A DNA stretch of 64,000 bases from Bog-756 sp963701325 (GTDB lineage: Bacteria > Actinomycetota > Acidimicrobiia > Acidimicrobiales > RAAP-2): contig OY969604.1 in assembly GCA_963701325.1 (NCBI GenBank), forward strand, positions 992,001-1,056,000. Reading direction: 5' to 3'. Under the pieces are notes generated by a model. That model did not search any database and was not told where the DNA came from. It worked only from the letters and a program-made list of their open reading frames with translations. Of this stretch, positions 37,322 to 45,310 are shown piece after piece (position 1 is the first letter of the stretch; the number at the start of each line of letters is the position of its first letter). The translations under genes and the position numbers were made by a program.

Positions 37322-37684
37322 TCAGCCGGGGGGCCAGTCGAAGGACCGACCCCCGAGGAGGTGGACGTGGAGGTGCGCGACCGAGTTGAGCGCGTCCGGA
37401 CCGACGTTGAACACCAACCGGTAGCCGCGGTCCTCACCGCCGATCCCCTCGGCGTCGGCCACGGCCTTGGCTGCGACCAGCAGGGCGGTCACGTCCTCGG
37501 CGTCGCCAGCGGCGACCGTCCCGGCGTTGACGATGTGGCGGGTGGGCACCACCAGGACGTGGACCGGTGCCTGCGGATTGATGTCCCGGAACGCGACCGC
37601 CCGTTCGTCGCGCCAGACGATGTCGGCCGGCACGTCACCGGCCACGATCCCGCAGAACAGGCAGTCGGCCGCCTCGGCCGTCAC
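37322..37684 (-). CDS. HIT-family nucleotide-binding hydrolase
   Basis: This 120-residue HinT-type protein hydrolyses purine nucleoside phosphoramidates or related adenylates. A CLFCGI zinc-type pair is near residue 8, and the histidine triad HLHVHLLGGR is at about 103-112. GTG 37684 overlaps the stop of the HTH gene (GTGA). Confidence 0.95.
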   Translation of the reverse strand: MTAEAADCLFCGIVAGDVPADIVWRDERAVAFRDINPQAPVHVLVVPTRHIVNAGTVAAGDAEDVTALLVAAKAVADAEGIGGEDRGYRLVFNVGPDALNSVAHLHVHLLGGRSFDWPPG

Positions 37685-37947
37685 TCGACGCGGACCGACG
37701 CGCCGTCGGCATCCCGCAGTGCGCGGACCGCTCCTTTGACCTCTGGGTAGAGATGCTCGAGGCTGCCCGGGGCGATCCTGCTGGCCTCGATGAACCCCTC
37801 CACGTCGCGCTCCTGGAGCCGGATCACCCGACCGAACCGGTAGGCGGCGAGAGCGCCCTCGTCGATGAACCGGTAGAGGCTTCGGAGCGTCACCCCGAGG
37901 CGCTTGGCCGCCTCCTTGGTACTCAGCCAGACGATCGGCTCACTCAA
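37681..37947 (-). CDS. Excisionase-type helix-turn-helix DNA-binding protein
   Basis: This 88-residue protein has a MerR-like winged helix at about residues 8-55 (LSTKEAAKRLGVTLRSLYRFIDEG, then RVIRLQERDVEGFIE). It is the domain of excisionases and BldC-type regulators and often binds DNA directly as a small regulator. No integrase is near, so a chromosomal regulatory role is more likely than excision. It overlaps the HIT gene by four bases and lies 37 bases after the bldD-like gene. Confidence 0.88.
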   Translation of the reverse strand: MSEPIVWLSTKEAAKRLGVTLRSLYRFIDEGALAAYRFGRVIRLQERDVEGFIEASRIAPGSLEHLYPEVKGAVRALRDADGASVRVE

Positions 37948-37984
37948 CGGGGCACCCCCCGACGGGCGGGCGGACCTCCGGCCA

Positions 37985-38575
37985 TCAGACGTGTACGAGC
38001 AGCCCGAGCTCGTCGAGGCGGGCTCCCATGCTGTCCGGAGTGACCCCGAACAGGCAGGCGATGGCTCTCACGTCCTCGGACCGGATGGTGATCATCCTGC
38101 CGTTGAAGTCCTGGCGGTGCACCTGGATCATGCTCAGGAACCGCCGCAGCAGATCGCGCTCCGGGCCGCTCACGGTGTGGAGCTTGGTGAGGTCGATGGC
38201 CACCTTGTCGGCGCCGGCCCCGGCCTGGATGGCCCGGCGGGCGGTCAGCGGTGCGGCCTCCTCGCCGCCGACGCTGGTGCCCCACCTGTTGGTGCCCTCG
38301 TCGGGGGGGAGCAGCTGGTCGACCGGCACGTCGTAGAGCTTGGCCAGACGCTGGAGCCGGGGCACCGAGATGGCCCGCTCGCCCCGCTCGTAGGCGCCGA
38401 GCACCGATGCCTTGAACTCCTGCTCGGACATGGCCTCGACGGCCTGGAGGGAGAGGCGCATCTGCTTGCGCATGGCCCGCAGCCGCGAACCGACCGCACG
38501 GGCGTAGGCGATCCGCGCCGCCTCCTCCTGCTCGTCCTCTTCCAGCACATCGACTGCCTTGTCAATGACCGACAT
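37985..38575 (-). CDS. BldD-like XRE-family regulator
   Basis: This 196-residue protein has an N-terminal XRE helix-turn-helix (about residues 25-85, LSLQAVEAMSEQEFKAS, then YERGERAISVPRLQRLAKLY). The C-terminal domain carries RQD-x8-RSED, close to the c-di-GMP signature RGD-x8-RxxD of Streptomyces BldD. BldD represses developmental genes when bound to c-di-GMP; whether this relative does so is inferred. ATG 38575 has GGAGGACG upstream. Two repeats resembling BldD sites lie 165-240 bases upstream. A longer frame from 38641 lacks a ribosome site. Confidence 0.87.
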   Translation of the reverse strand: MSVIDKAVDVLEEDEQEEAARIAYARAVGSRLRAMRKQMRLSLQAVEAMSEQEFKASVLGAYERGERAISVPRLQRLAKLYDVPVDQLLPPDEGTNRWGTSVGGEEAAPLTARRAIQAGAGADKVAIDLTKLHTVSGPERDLLRRFLSMIQVHRQDFNGRMITIRSEDVRAIACLFGVTPDSMGARLDELGLLVHV

Positions 38576-38700
38576 GTCCACGTCCTCCGCTCCCCACCGG
38601 TGACCCCCGGCCCGGGGCCGTCGTGCGCTCTCCGGGCACACAGCCGACCTGCGTCATGGGCGGGGATGGACCGACACGGCCGGCCCACTGGTGACCCTGC

Positions 38701-38817
38701 CCCTCTGAGTAAATCCCCTGGCCCTCTGAGTAGTTTTCCTCACGGAGTGTGGTTACGCAAGAGTCTGAACTGCGCCACTCGTCCTCCCAGTCTTGCTCAC
38801 GGAGCGTGGTCACGCAA
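38701..38817. repeat. Two pairs of direct repeats upstream of the bldD-like gene
   Basis: CCCTCTGAGTA occurs at 38701 and 38722, 21 bases apart. A 21-bp repeat occurs at 38740-38760 and 38797-38817 (19 of 21 identical, core TCACGGAGyGTGG). The core agrees with 7 of 9 specified bases of the BldD box (TnACnCwGnGTnA), so autoregulation is possible. The second copy overlaps the stop of rsmE. Confidence 0.5.
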
Positions 38818-39586
38818 CTGTGTCGACCAGCCCGCTCCGGAGACCGCAGAGGATGGCGCCTGCCACGACCGCCGCTGTTTCCGCCCGGAGGACGGTCGGG
38901 CCGAGGCCGACGGTCGTCTCGGAGGCCGGCCGCTCGGTGTCGTCCCACCCCCCCTCCGGGCCCACCGCCAGGACCGGGTGGGCCAGCGTGGGCGGGCCCC
39001 CGCCGGGGACGGCCAGCACAGGGGGAGCCCCACAGAGGGCCGCCAGATCGGAGAGCCGGGAGACCGGGGCCACCTCGGGCAGGCGCACCCGCCGGCACTG
39101 GGCGGCCGCCTCCTCCGCGACCCGCCGCAGGCGCTCCACCGCCCGCCGGCCCCGCTCCCCGTCCCAGCGCACCACCGAGCGGACCGTCTGGAGCGGGACG
39201 ATCCGGTCGACCCCGAGCTCGGTGAGCTTCTGGACCACCCACTCCGGACGGGAGCCCTTGGTCGGGGTGAAGGCGACGGTGACCGCCGGATGTGCACGTG
39301 GGACATCCACCACCGGGCCGTCCGGAACCAGGAGCGCCGTAGCTGGCGCGCCGTCGCTCCCGGATACTCGGCAGGGGACCCAGCGCCCGTTCCCGTCGGC
39401 CGCGATGACCAGCTCGCCGGGCACGAGGCGCAGGACGTCTACCAGGTGGTGGCGGTCGGCCTCCCCGAGCTCGGGAGTGGAGGGGTCCGAGACGAAGACC
39501 AGCGCGGACGCGGCCACCAGCACCGGGTCCGGAGCCTGCGGGGATCCCACGCCGGATGCGGCCCCGGGCTCCTCCCCCGGCGGCAC
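38810..39586 (-). CDS. rsmE: 16S rRNA m3U1498 methyltransferase
   Basis: This 258-residue SPOUT methyltransferase methylates N3 of U1498 in 16S rRNA with S-adenosylmethionine. The N-terminal PUA-like part includes DRHHLVDVLRLVPGE, and the knotted SAM-binding region reads VLAVGPEGGWDDTE followed by LRAETAAVVAGAI. GTG 39586 starts two bases after the dnaJ stop, so it is in the hrcA-dnaJ unit, a common arrangement. Confidence 0.94.
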   Translation of the reverse strand: MPPGEEPGAASGVGSPQAPDPVLVAASALVFVSDPSTPELGEADRHHLVDVLRLVPGELVIAADGNGRWVPCRVSGSDGAPATALLVPDGPVVDVPRAHPAVTVAFTPTKGSRPEWVVQKLTELGVDRIVPLQTVRSVVRWDGERGRRAVERLRRVAEEAAAQCRRVRLPEVAPVSRLSDLAALCGAPPVLAVPGGGPPTLAHPVLAVGPEGGWDDTERPASETTVGLGPTVLRAETAAVVAGAILCGLRSGLVDTVA

Positions 39587-39588
39587 GG

Positions 39589-40722
39589 TCAGCCCAGCGC
39601 CGAGCGGATCTTGGAGAACAACCCCTCGCCGTGCGGCAGCTCCCCGAGGTCCTCCCCCCGGGCTTCGGCGAGACCGCGGAGGAGGTCGCGCTGGTGCTCG
39701 TCGGTGCCGGTCGGGGTGTCGACGCGGACGTGCACGTAGAGGTCACCGCGTCCACGGGCGCGGAGCTTGGGCACCCCGAGCCCTTTCAGGGTGATGACCG
39801 CGCCGCCCTGGGTGCCGGTGGCGATCGCCAGGTCCCGGCGGTCGTCGAGGGTGTCGAAGGGGATCGATCCGCCGAGGGCGGCCAGCGTGACCGGGACGTG
39901 CACCGTCGCGTGCAGGTCTTCGTCGGACCGCTGGAAGGCGGGGTCGGCCTCGACGGAAAGGTGCACGAAGAGCGTCCCGTTCGGACCCCCGCGGAAGCCC
40001 GCCGGACCGTGACCGGCCAGGCGGAGGGTCGACCCTTCGTCCACACCGGCCGGGATGTCGACGGTCAGGGTGCGCCGCTCGGTGCGGCGACCCTCGCCGC
40101 GGCAGTCGGTGCACGGGTTCTCGACGGACTGCCCGGTTCCCTGGCACCGGGCGCACGCCACCGCGGTGATCACCTGGCCGAGGATGGACTGGCGGACCCG
40201 GCGCAGCTCCCCGGCACCCTGACATTCGGGGCAGCGGACCGCCGAGGTTCCCGGACGGGCGCCCGACCCCTCACAGGTGTCGCAGTGCACGGGGGTGTCG
40301 ACCTCGACCTGGCGCTGGACACCGAAGACCGCCTCCCGGAAGGCGAGGCGGACCACGATCTCCGCGTCCGGACCCGGAATCGGCCCTGACCGGCGCCGGC
40401 CTCCGCCGGCGGAGCCGCCCATGCCGTTGAAGAAGGCGTCGAACAGATCGCCGAGCCCCCCACCGAACGGGTCGCCTGCGCCCCCGGGGCCGTTGCCGAA
40501 GACCCCGGCGTGACCGAACCGGTCGTAGCGCGCGCGGCGTTCGGGGTCCTTCAAGACCTCGTAGGCGAGGCTGATCTCCTTGAAGCGCTCGCCCGACTCG
40601 GAGCCCTCCTGGTTGGTGTCCGGGTGGTGCGCACGGGCCTTGGACCGGTAGGCGCGCTTGAGCTCTTCGTCGGTCGCGTCACGGGGGACCCCGAGGAGCT
40701 CGTAGAGATCGGTGTCGCTCAT
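39589..40722 (-). CDS. dnaJ: Chaperone DnaJ (Hsp40)
   Basis: This 377-residue type I J-protein stimulates DnaK ATPase and holds unfolded proteins. The J domain (YELLGVPRDATDEELKRAYR, HPD in HHPDTN) spans residues 4-68. A Gly/Phe-rich linker follows. Four zinc-finger repeats are CDTCEGSG, CPECQGAG, CARCQGTG and CTDCRGEG, and the C-terminal substrate-binding domains are intact. ATG 40722 overlaps the hrcA stop (ATGA). dnaK is not in the window, as in many actinobacteria with a second dnaJ. Confidence 0.96.
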   Translation of the reverse strand: MSDTDLYELLGVPRDATDEELKRAYRSKARAHHPDTNQEGSESGERFKEISLAYEVLKDPERRARYDRFGHAGVFGNGPGGAGDPFGGGLGDLFDAFFNGMGGSAGGGRRRSGPIPGPDAEIVVRLAFREAVFGVQRQVEVDTPVHCDTCEGSGARPGTSAVRCPECQGAGELRRVRQSILGQVITAVACARCQGTGQSVENPCTDCRGEGRRTERRTLTVDIPAGVDEGSTLRLAGHGPAGFRGGPNGTLFVHLSVEADPAFQRSDEDLHATVHVPVTLAALGGSIPFDTLDDRRDLAIATGTQGGAVITLKGLGVPKLRARGRGDLYVHVRVDTPTGTDEHQRDLLRGLAEARGEDLGELPHGEGLFSKIRSALG

Positions 40723-41813
40723 CGTCCGGCCTCGCCGAGGCGCTCCCCGAGCCGGTTGCCCACCACACGGGCCGCGGCCAGGGCGAGCGGGTAGTTCATC
40801 CGTGTCGGGCCGAGGAGGCCGATCGTGCCGGCCTCCTCCCCGTCGACCGAGAACGGCATGACCACGATGGCGCACGACGCCAAGGGCTCGACCCCGTGCT
40901 CGGTGCCGATGGCCACGGTGAGGCCGGTGTCGAGGATGTCCCGGAGCAGCGTGACCACGACCAGCTGCTGCTCGAGGATGGTCAGGACCGAGCGCACCGT
41001 CTCCACTGCGTCGAAGGCGGCGGCCATCCGCGACGAGCCGCCCACGAAGAGCTGCTCGGCCCCCTCGACCGCTCCGAGGCCCCGCACCGCTGCCACCGCG
41101 GCGTGCACCACCGTGTCGACGGCGCCGTCGCCACTCGGGGACGGTTCGGCGGACACCTGGGTCACCGGGAGCCCGAGCGCGTGGGCAGCCAGACGGCCGG
41201 CGGCGTCGGCGAGGAGGACGTCGTCGACCTCATAGGGGAGGTCGACCGACTGCTTGAGCACGGCACCATCGGCCAGCACCACCACCAGGAGGGCAAGCCG
41301 CGGGCCGAGGCCGACCAGCTGCACCGACCGGATGGCCGCCGACTCGTGGGACGGACCCACGACCATGGCCGCGCAGTCGGTGAGGTCGGCGAGGAGCCCC
41401 GACGTTCGCTCGAGCATCTGCTCGATCTCCCCGTGGGCGTGGTCGAAGAACCTGCGGACCTGCTGGCGACCGCCCGGGTCGAGCGAGCCGGTGCCCACGT
41501 GGTCGACGAAGAAGCGGTACCCCTTGTCGGTCGGGATCCGGCCGGCACTGGTGTGGGGCTGGGTCAGGTACCCCTCGCGCTCCAGGGTTGCCATGTCGGA
41601 GCGCACCGTGGCGGACGAGACGCTCACGCCCGGGGCGTTGACCACGTGCTGGGAGCCGACCGGCTGAGCCGAGCCGATGTACTCGGTGACCACTGCGTTG
41701 AGGATGGCCGCCTTACGGGCGTCCATGTCAGCGGCGGCCTTGCCGCCGTCGGTCTCCCCCGCCCCGGCTGGGGCCTTCTCACCTCTTCGATCGTCGACGG
41801 TCGGCATCGTCAC
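40719..41813 (-). CDS. hrcA: Heat-inducible repressor HrcA
   Basis: This 364-residue repressor binds CIRCE and is folded into its active form by GroEL. Residues about 30-110 form a winged helix (ILNAVVTEYIGSAQPVGSQHV, then LTQPHTSAGRIPTDKGYRFFVD), and the remainder is the dimerisation and GAF-like domain. A 30-residue low-complexity N-terminus precedes the fold; an internal ATG at residue 30 (MDARKAAILN) could be the true start. A CIRCE element lies 52 bases upstream, so it autoregulates the unit with dnaJ and rsmE. Confidence 0.95.
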   Translation of the reverse strand: MTMPTVDDRRGEKAPAGAGETDGGKAAADMDARKAAILNAVVTEYIGSAQPVGSQHVVNAPGVSVSSATVRSDMATLEREGYLTQPHTSAGRIPTDKGYRFFVDHVGTGSLDPGGRQQVRRFFDHAHGEIEQMLERTSGLLADLTDCAAMVVGPSHESAAIRSVQLVGLGPRLALLVVVLADGAVLKQSVDLPYEVDDVLLADAAGRLAAHALGLPVTQVSAEPSPSGDGAVDTVVHAAVAAVRGLGAVEGAEQLFVGGSSRMAAAFDAVETVRSVLTILEQQLVVVTLLRDILDTGLTVAIGTEHGVEPLASCAIVVMPFSVDGEEAGTIGLLGPTRMNYPLALAAARVVGNRLGERLGEAGR

Positions 41814-41864
41814 TCATTCGTGGCCTGGTCGGCGGGCGGCTTCCACCTGCCGGCTCGGGCGTCG

Positions 41865-41891
41865 TTGGCACTCCACTCTAGTGAGTGCTGG
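41865..41891. promoter_or_regulatory. CIRCE heat-shock operator
   Basis: TTGGCACTC, nine bases, then GAGTGCTGG. This matches the CIRCE consensus TTAGCACTC-N9-GAGTGCTAA at 15 of 18 arm positions, with the exact nine-base spacer. It lies upstream of hrcA, and HrcA is expected to bind it. Confidence 0.92.
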
Positions 41892-41927
41892 CCCCGATAG
41901 GACTGCCACCCGCCCCGAAGCGACCGG

Positions 41928-42587
41928 TCAGGCCGAGGCGATGAACATGCGTGCGGTCATCGCCGGCCCGAGCGCGATGGTCGCATCTCCGGTCACCAGG
42001 GTGAGCGTCCCGTCCGGTGCACGTGCGCTGACGAGGGCCGTGGTGCCCGGGGTCAGCCCGTGATCGCCCAGGTAGGAGAGGGAGGCGGCCTCGTGCTCGA
42101 CGCTCTCGGTGACCCGTTCGAGGCGCACCCGCTCTCCGGGCTGGGCCTCGGCGAGGCGGCGCTGCTCGGGGGCGGTCGGCTCCACGCCGGGGATGGGGTT
42201 GCCGTGCGGGCAGGTCGTGGGGTTGCCGAGCAGCACCACGAGCCGGGCCTCCACGTCGTCGGAGATCACGTGCTCCCACCTGCCCGCTTCGATGTGGGCC
42301 TTGTCCCAGTCGAGGCCGATGATGTCGACGAGGAGCCGTTCCGCGAGCCGGTGCTTGCGGACCACGCCCTCGGCCAGATCCCGACCGGTGGGGGTCATGG
42401 TGATCTGGCGCGAGCTGCGGGTGATCAGGTCGTCGGCCTCGAGCCGGTCGAGCATCTCCGACACCGACGGAGCCGCCTTGCCCAGTCGTTCGGCGAGCCG
42501 TGCCTGGATGATCGGGATCCCCTCCTCCTCGAGGGCGAAGATGGTCTCCAGGTACTCTTCGGCCGGCGGGTGGAAGCGATCGAGCAC
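41928..42587 (-). CDS. DtxR-family metal-dependent regulator
   Basis: This is a 219-residue iron- or manganese-responsive repressor. The winged helix covers about residues 5-65 (EEYLETIFALEEEGIPIIQARLAERLGKAAPSVSEMLDRL broken into its helices). The dimerisation and metal-binding domain follows (HRLAERLLVDIIGLDWDKAHIEAGRWEHVISDDVE in outline), and the end is an SH3/FeoA-like domain. The GTG start (42587) is chosen because upstream residues are Pro/Ser-rich and antisense to a divergent gene. Iron (IdeR-like) or manganese (MntR-like) sensing cannot be separated from sequence alone. The whole frame is intact. Confidence 0.92.
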   Translation of the reverse strand: MLDRFHPPAEEYLETIFALEEEGIPIIQARLAERLGKAAPSVSEMLDRLEADDLITRSSRQITMTPTGRDLAEGVVRKHRLAERLLVDIIGLDWDKAHIEAGRWEHVISDDVEARLVVLLGNPTTCPHGNPIPGVEPTAPEQRRLAEAQPGERVRLERVTESVEHEAASLSYLGDHGLTPGTTALVSARAPDGTLTLVTGDATIALGPAMTARMFIASA

Positions 42588-42630
42588 GTGGGCGATCCTA
42601 CGGCACACCCCGCCTGCGTCGACCAGTACC

Positions 42631-43026
42631 GTGGGGTGGGTGCAGATCGGCCAGGACCCGCCCTCGGACGACGGGCAGGCGGTTCCCGCTCCCTCGGACG
42701 ACGGGCAGGAGCTCCCGCCTCCGGGAGTCGACGCGACCGGCGAGTCCACGGACGAGCCGGAGGGTGCAGCCGATCCGCTCCGGTTCAGCAACTGGATGAA
42801 GCGCTCGACGACAGGTGCCGTCCTGAGCGGTATCACCCTCGGTCTGCAGCACGCCCTCGAGCGCGAGCGCGTCCAACCGGCCTATGTGATCGAGGCCCCC
42901 GGCGAGCCCGACGAGCCCGAGGGGCCGATCGCGCTCCACTTCGACCCCGACGATCCGGGCAAGACCGTGGCCGTCATCCGCACCCGGTCGGAGGACCGGG
43001 AGACCGGACCCACCGATCCCGACTGA
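42631..43026 (+). CDS. Acidic Pro-rich protein of unknown function
   Basis: This 131-residue plus-strand frame is divergent from the DtxR gene with only 43 bases between starts. The N-terminal 45 residues are acidic and Pro-rich with two copies of PSDDGQ encoded by a 30-bp tandem repeat (42661 and 42691). A more ordered part follows, with WMKRSTTGAVLSGITLGLQHALE and PIALHFDPDDPGKTVAVIR. The C-terminal half looks like a conserved unit of an actinobacterial protein, but I cannot name a family. GTG 42631 or 42640 may be the start. Confidence 0.6.
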   Translation: MGWVQIGQDPPSDDGQAVPAPSDDGQELPPPGVDATGESTDEPEGAADPLRFSNWMKRSTTGAVLSGITLGLQHALERERVQPAYVIEAPGEPDEPEGPIALHFDPDDPGKTVAVIRTRSEDRETGPTDPD

Positions 43027-43062
43027 TCCCGCGGTCCAGCAGGGGGCCACGGCACCGAGCGC

Positions 43063-43764
43063 TCAGGCGCCAGAGGGTGTGATCGGCCCGGGGTCGTCTC
43101 GCCCCACACCACCCGAACGGCCGGCCCATCGGCGGGCGGCCAACGAAGCCGATGCGTCCACCACGAGCACGACCCCGACTCCCCAGGCCAGTCCGGCCAC
43201 CGCGTCGGTCGGGAAGTGCCAGCGGAGTGCCACGACGGCGACGGTCATTGCGAGCGCGTAGAGCGCGACCACCACGACGGCGACAGCCCGGAGCCGCTCG
43301 GGCGTGGCCAGCACCACCGCGACGCCCAGCGCGGCGGCACCCGCCGTCGACCCCGAGGGGTAGCTGAGGCCCACCCCGAGGGTGCGACCGACCGCCGGCT
43401 TGACCACCAGTTCGCAGAGTACGAGGGCGAGTGGCGGCCCGACCAGGCAGGCCACCGCCCGCGGCCAGTCCCGTCGGACGGTCACCGCAGCTGCAACGAT
43501 GGACCCGATGACGATGCACAACGGGTACCGCAGCGCGGTCACAGCGGTCACCGCCCGGCTCGTCGTACCCGGGATGACCTGCTGCAGCCAGACGTCGAAC
43601 GCACCCGGGGCGGGGCGCACGGCCAGGTACACGCCGCCGCCCACGACCGCTGCCAGCAAGAGGACTCCGACCAGCAGCTCGCGGCGGCTTCCGAGAGACC
43701 GGTCAGCCGGTCCCATGCGCTCGGGGGCGGTGGCGCCGCCGCCGAGCACCTGCGAGCGGTTCAC
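43063..43764 (-). CDS. PAP2-like membrane phosphatase, degenerate motifs
   Basis: This 233-residue protein has about six membrane helices in the PAP2/type 2 phosphatidate phosphatase pattern. Motif 1 is KPAVGRTLG, motif 2 is SYPSGSTAG where SGH is normal, and motif 3 is RWHFPTD with His and Asp present. The PSGH histidine is replaced by Ser and the motif 1 Arg pair is incomplete. Phosphatase activity is therefore doubtful. GTG 43764 is chosen from the first predicted helix; it faces the divergent GT4 gene with 47 bases between. A role with polyprenyl phosphate would fit the neighbouring locus. Confidence 0.72.
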   Translation of the reverse strand: MNRSQVLGGGATAPERMGPADRSLGSRRELLVGVLLLAAVVGGGVYLAVRPAPGAFDVWLQQVIPGTTSRAVTAVTALRYPLCIVIGSIVAAAVTVRRDWPRAVACLVGPPLALVLCELVVKPAVGRTLGVGLSYPSGSTAGAAALGVAVVLATPERLRAVAVVVVALYALAMTVAVVALRWHFPTDAVAGLAWGVGVVLVVDASASLAARRWAGRSGGVGRDDPGPITPSGA

Positions 43765-43811
43765 CCGGACGACGCTACCGCCGGGCGCGGCGTCGTGATC
43801 GGCACCGGCGC

Positions 43812-44864
43812 GTGGTGACCCGTCGGCTGGGCCTGGTCTCCCTTTCGGTCGCCCAGCCCATGGGCCAACAGCGCTACGAACAGGAACTGGCACGGCGCGC
43901 CCCGGCCGAGCTCGGGTCGGGGTGGGACGTCCGCCCGATCGCCGTGCGGACGGTGCGATCGCCCCTCGCGGGCACCGCCCGGGTCCCGTCCCGGCTCCTC
44001 ATCGGGGCCTCGGCACCAGTCCGCCGCGCGGCCGGGAGGATCCTCTACCGGGGCTGCGACGTCGTGCACCGAATGGACCTCCGGCTCCCCCCGGCGCGCT
44101 CCCCGGAGGTGCTCACCATCCACGACCTCGTCCCGTGGCGGTTCGTCGACGAGGGTCCGCCCCCACCGGATGCGGCGGTCACGGCTCGGCGTGCCGAGGT
44201 GGTTATCTGTCCGTCGCAATTCTCGGCCGACGAGGTCGCGTCCGAGTTCGGGGTGGCCGATCCGGTGGCAATTCACAACGGCGTCGACCGGGCATTCTTC
44301 GACGCGGTTCCGATGGCGGAGGTCGAGCTCGCGGTGTTCGGGATCCGACCGCCGTTCGTGCTGCACGCAGGAGGGTGCAGCGATCGCAAGAACCTGTCCG
44401 GTCTGGCCGAGGCCTGGGCACGGATCCGGGACGATCGGTCCGATCTCACCCTGGTGCTCCTCGGCCCACCCGATCCGCGGCGCGACCTGCTCTTCGGTCC
44501 ACTCCCTGGGACCGTCCTGCCTGGGCGGGTGCCCGACGAGACGCTCCGGGGAGTGATGGCCGCGGCGGCGGTCGTCGTGGTGCCCTCCCTCTACGAGGGC
44601 TTCGGCCTGCCCGCACTCGAGGGGATGGCCGCCGGCGTCCCGGTGGTCGCCGCCCGACGGAGCTCACTCCCGGAAGTGTGCGGGGACGCGGCGCTCCTGG
44701 TCGAGCCCGACGGATCGAGCCTCGCCGAGGGCATCCTCGCCGCCCTCGAGGAAGGACCTGCCACCCGTGACCTCATCGAGCGGGGACGCCTCCGGGCGGC
44801 CGGGTTCACCTGGGAAGCCAGTATCGCGGCCCACGCTCGGCTCTGGACGTCCTACGCAGCCTGA
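43812..44864 (+). CDS. GT4-family glycosyltransferase
   Basis: This 350-residue GT-B glycosyltransferase has a variable N-terminal half with an ALTIHDLVPWRF-type strand (VLTIHDLVPWR) and a conserved C-terminal half: VLHAGGCSDRKNLSGLAEA, LLGPPDP, PGRVPDETLRGVMAAA, VVPSLYEGFGLPALEGMAAGVPVV and SSLPEVCGDAALLVEP. EGFGLPALE is the nucleotide-sugar E(x7)E motif. It resembles mannosyl- or rhamnosyltransferases of polysaccharide loci. The start is GTG 43812 or 43815. It opens the surface-glycan region. Confidence 0.92.
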   Translation: MVTRRLGLVSLSVAQPMGQQRYEQELARRAPAELGSGWDVRPIAVRTVRSPLAGTARVPSRLLIGASAPVRRAAGRILYRGCDVVHRMDLRLPPARSPEVLTIHDLVPWRFVDEGPPPPDAAVTARRAEVVICPSQFSADEVASEFGVADPVAIHNGVDRAFFDAVPMAEVELAVFGIRPPFVLHAGGCSDRKNLSGLAEAWARIRDDRSDLTLVLLGPPDPRRDLLFGPLPGTVLPGRVPDETLRGVMAAAAVVVVPSLYEGFGLPALEGMAAGVPVVAARRSSLPEVCGDAALLVEPDGSSLAEGILAALEEGPATRDLIERGRLRAAGFTWEASIAAHARLWTSYAA

Positions 44865-45310
44865 TCGGCGCGGATGCGCATCAGCCTTCCCGGCGATCCT
44901 CTCTCGGAAGTGCCACGGTACCGTCGCGCTCGGCATCGTCGGCTGCTCGGGGCCCGCATGGTCGCGCCGTCCGATCATCTCATCGTGCTCTTTGTAGCGA
45001 TGTTCCCACTCCTGTGCGCCAACAGGTACCCTCGGCCCCCGACCGAAATCCCCGCACGATGCCGACCGAAGCCACCGGGAGGCCCAGCGAGCCCATTGCC
45101 TGAGAACCCATTGCACCACTGCGCGAACGATCAGATTTCCCGGTCCGGGAACAGTGTGTACGGGGCCGCGCTGCCGAGGTCGGACGCCCCGTGCGCGACG
45201 CGGTCGTCCGCAGCCCGTCGATCGGTCTCGGCGACGGGGCACGCGAGCGCGCTGGAGTCCGTTCCGTCACGCACAGGCATCCCGGCGAGTGGCGCGAAGG
45301 GGTTCCGCCG
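44865..45310. other. 446-bp gap between GT4 genes
   Basis: No ribosome-site-bearing frame is convincing here. A 15-bp perfect palindrome (TTCCCGG-T-CCGGGAA, 45137-45151) is the only clear structure. The region probably contains the promoter for the next glycosyltransferase. Confidence 0.45.
45137..45151. promoter_or_regulatory. 15-bp palindrome, possible operator
   Basis: TTCCCGG and CCGGGAA are perfect inverted arms around T. It lies 160 bases upstream of the glycosyltransferase start at 45311. It could be an operator, or a hairpin if transcribed. Confidence 0.3.

Noticed and set aside
34610..37750. A 1046-residue plus-strand frame
   Set aside because: It is antisense to CNNM, ybeY, phoH and the HIT gene, all of which have diagnostic motifs.
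37681..37947. Excisionase-like gene as a sign of an integrated element
   Set aside because: No integrase, attachment repeat or phage gene is near; it is co-translated with the HIT gene.
38562..39755. A 397-residue minus-strand frame overlapping rsmE
   Set aside because: It is the shadow of rsmE and dnaJ in another frame, and its amino-acid use is Arg/Gly/Pro-rich with no domain.
42661..42709. CRISPR-like repeats
   Set aside because: Only two units, in frame inside a coding sequence, with no spacer pattern and no cas genes.
44865..45310. Small minus-strand frames in the gap between GT4 genes
   Set aside because: None has a ribosome site or a protein-like composition.
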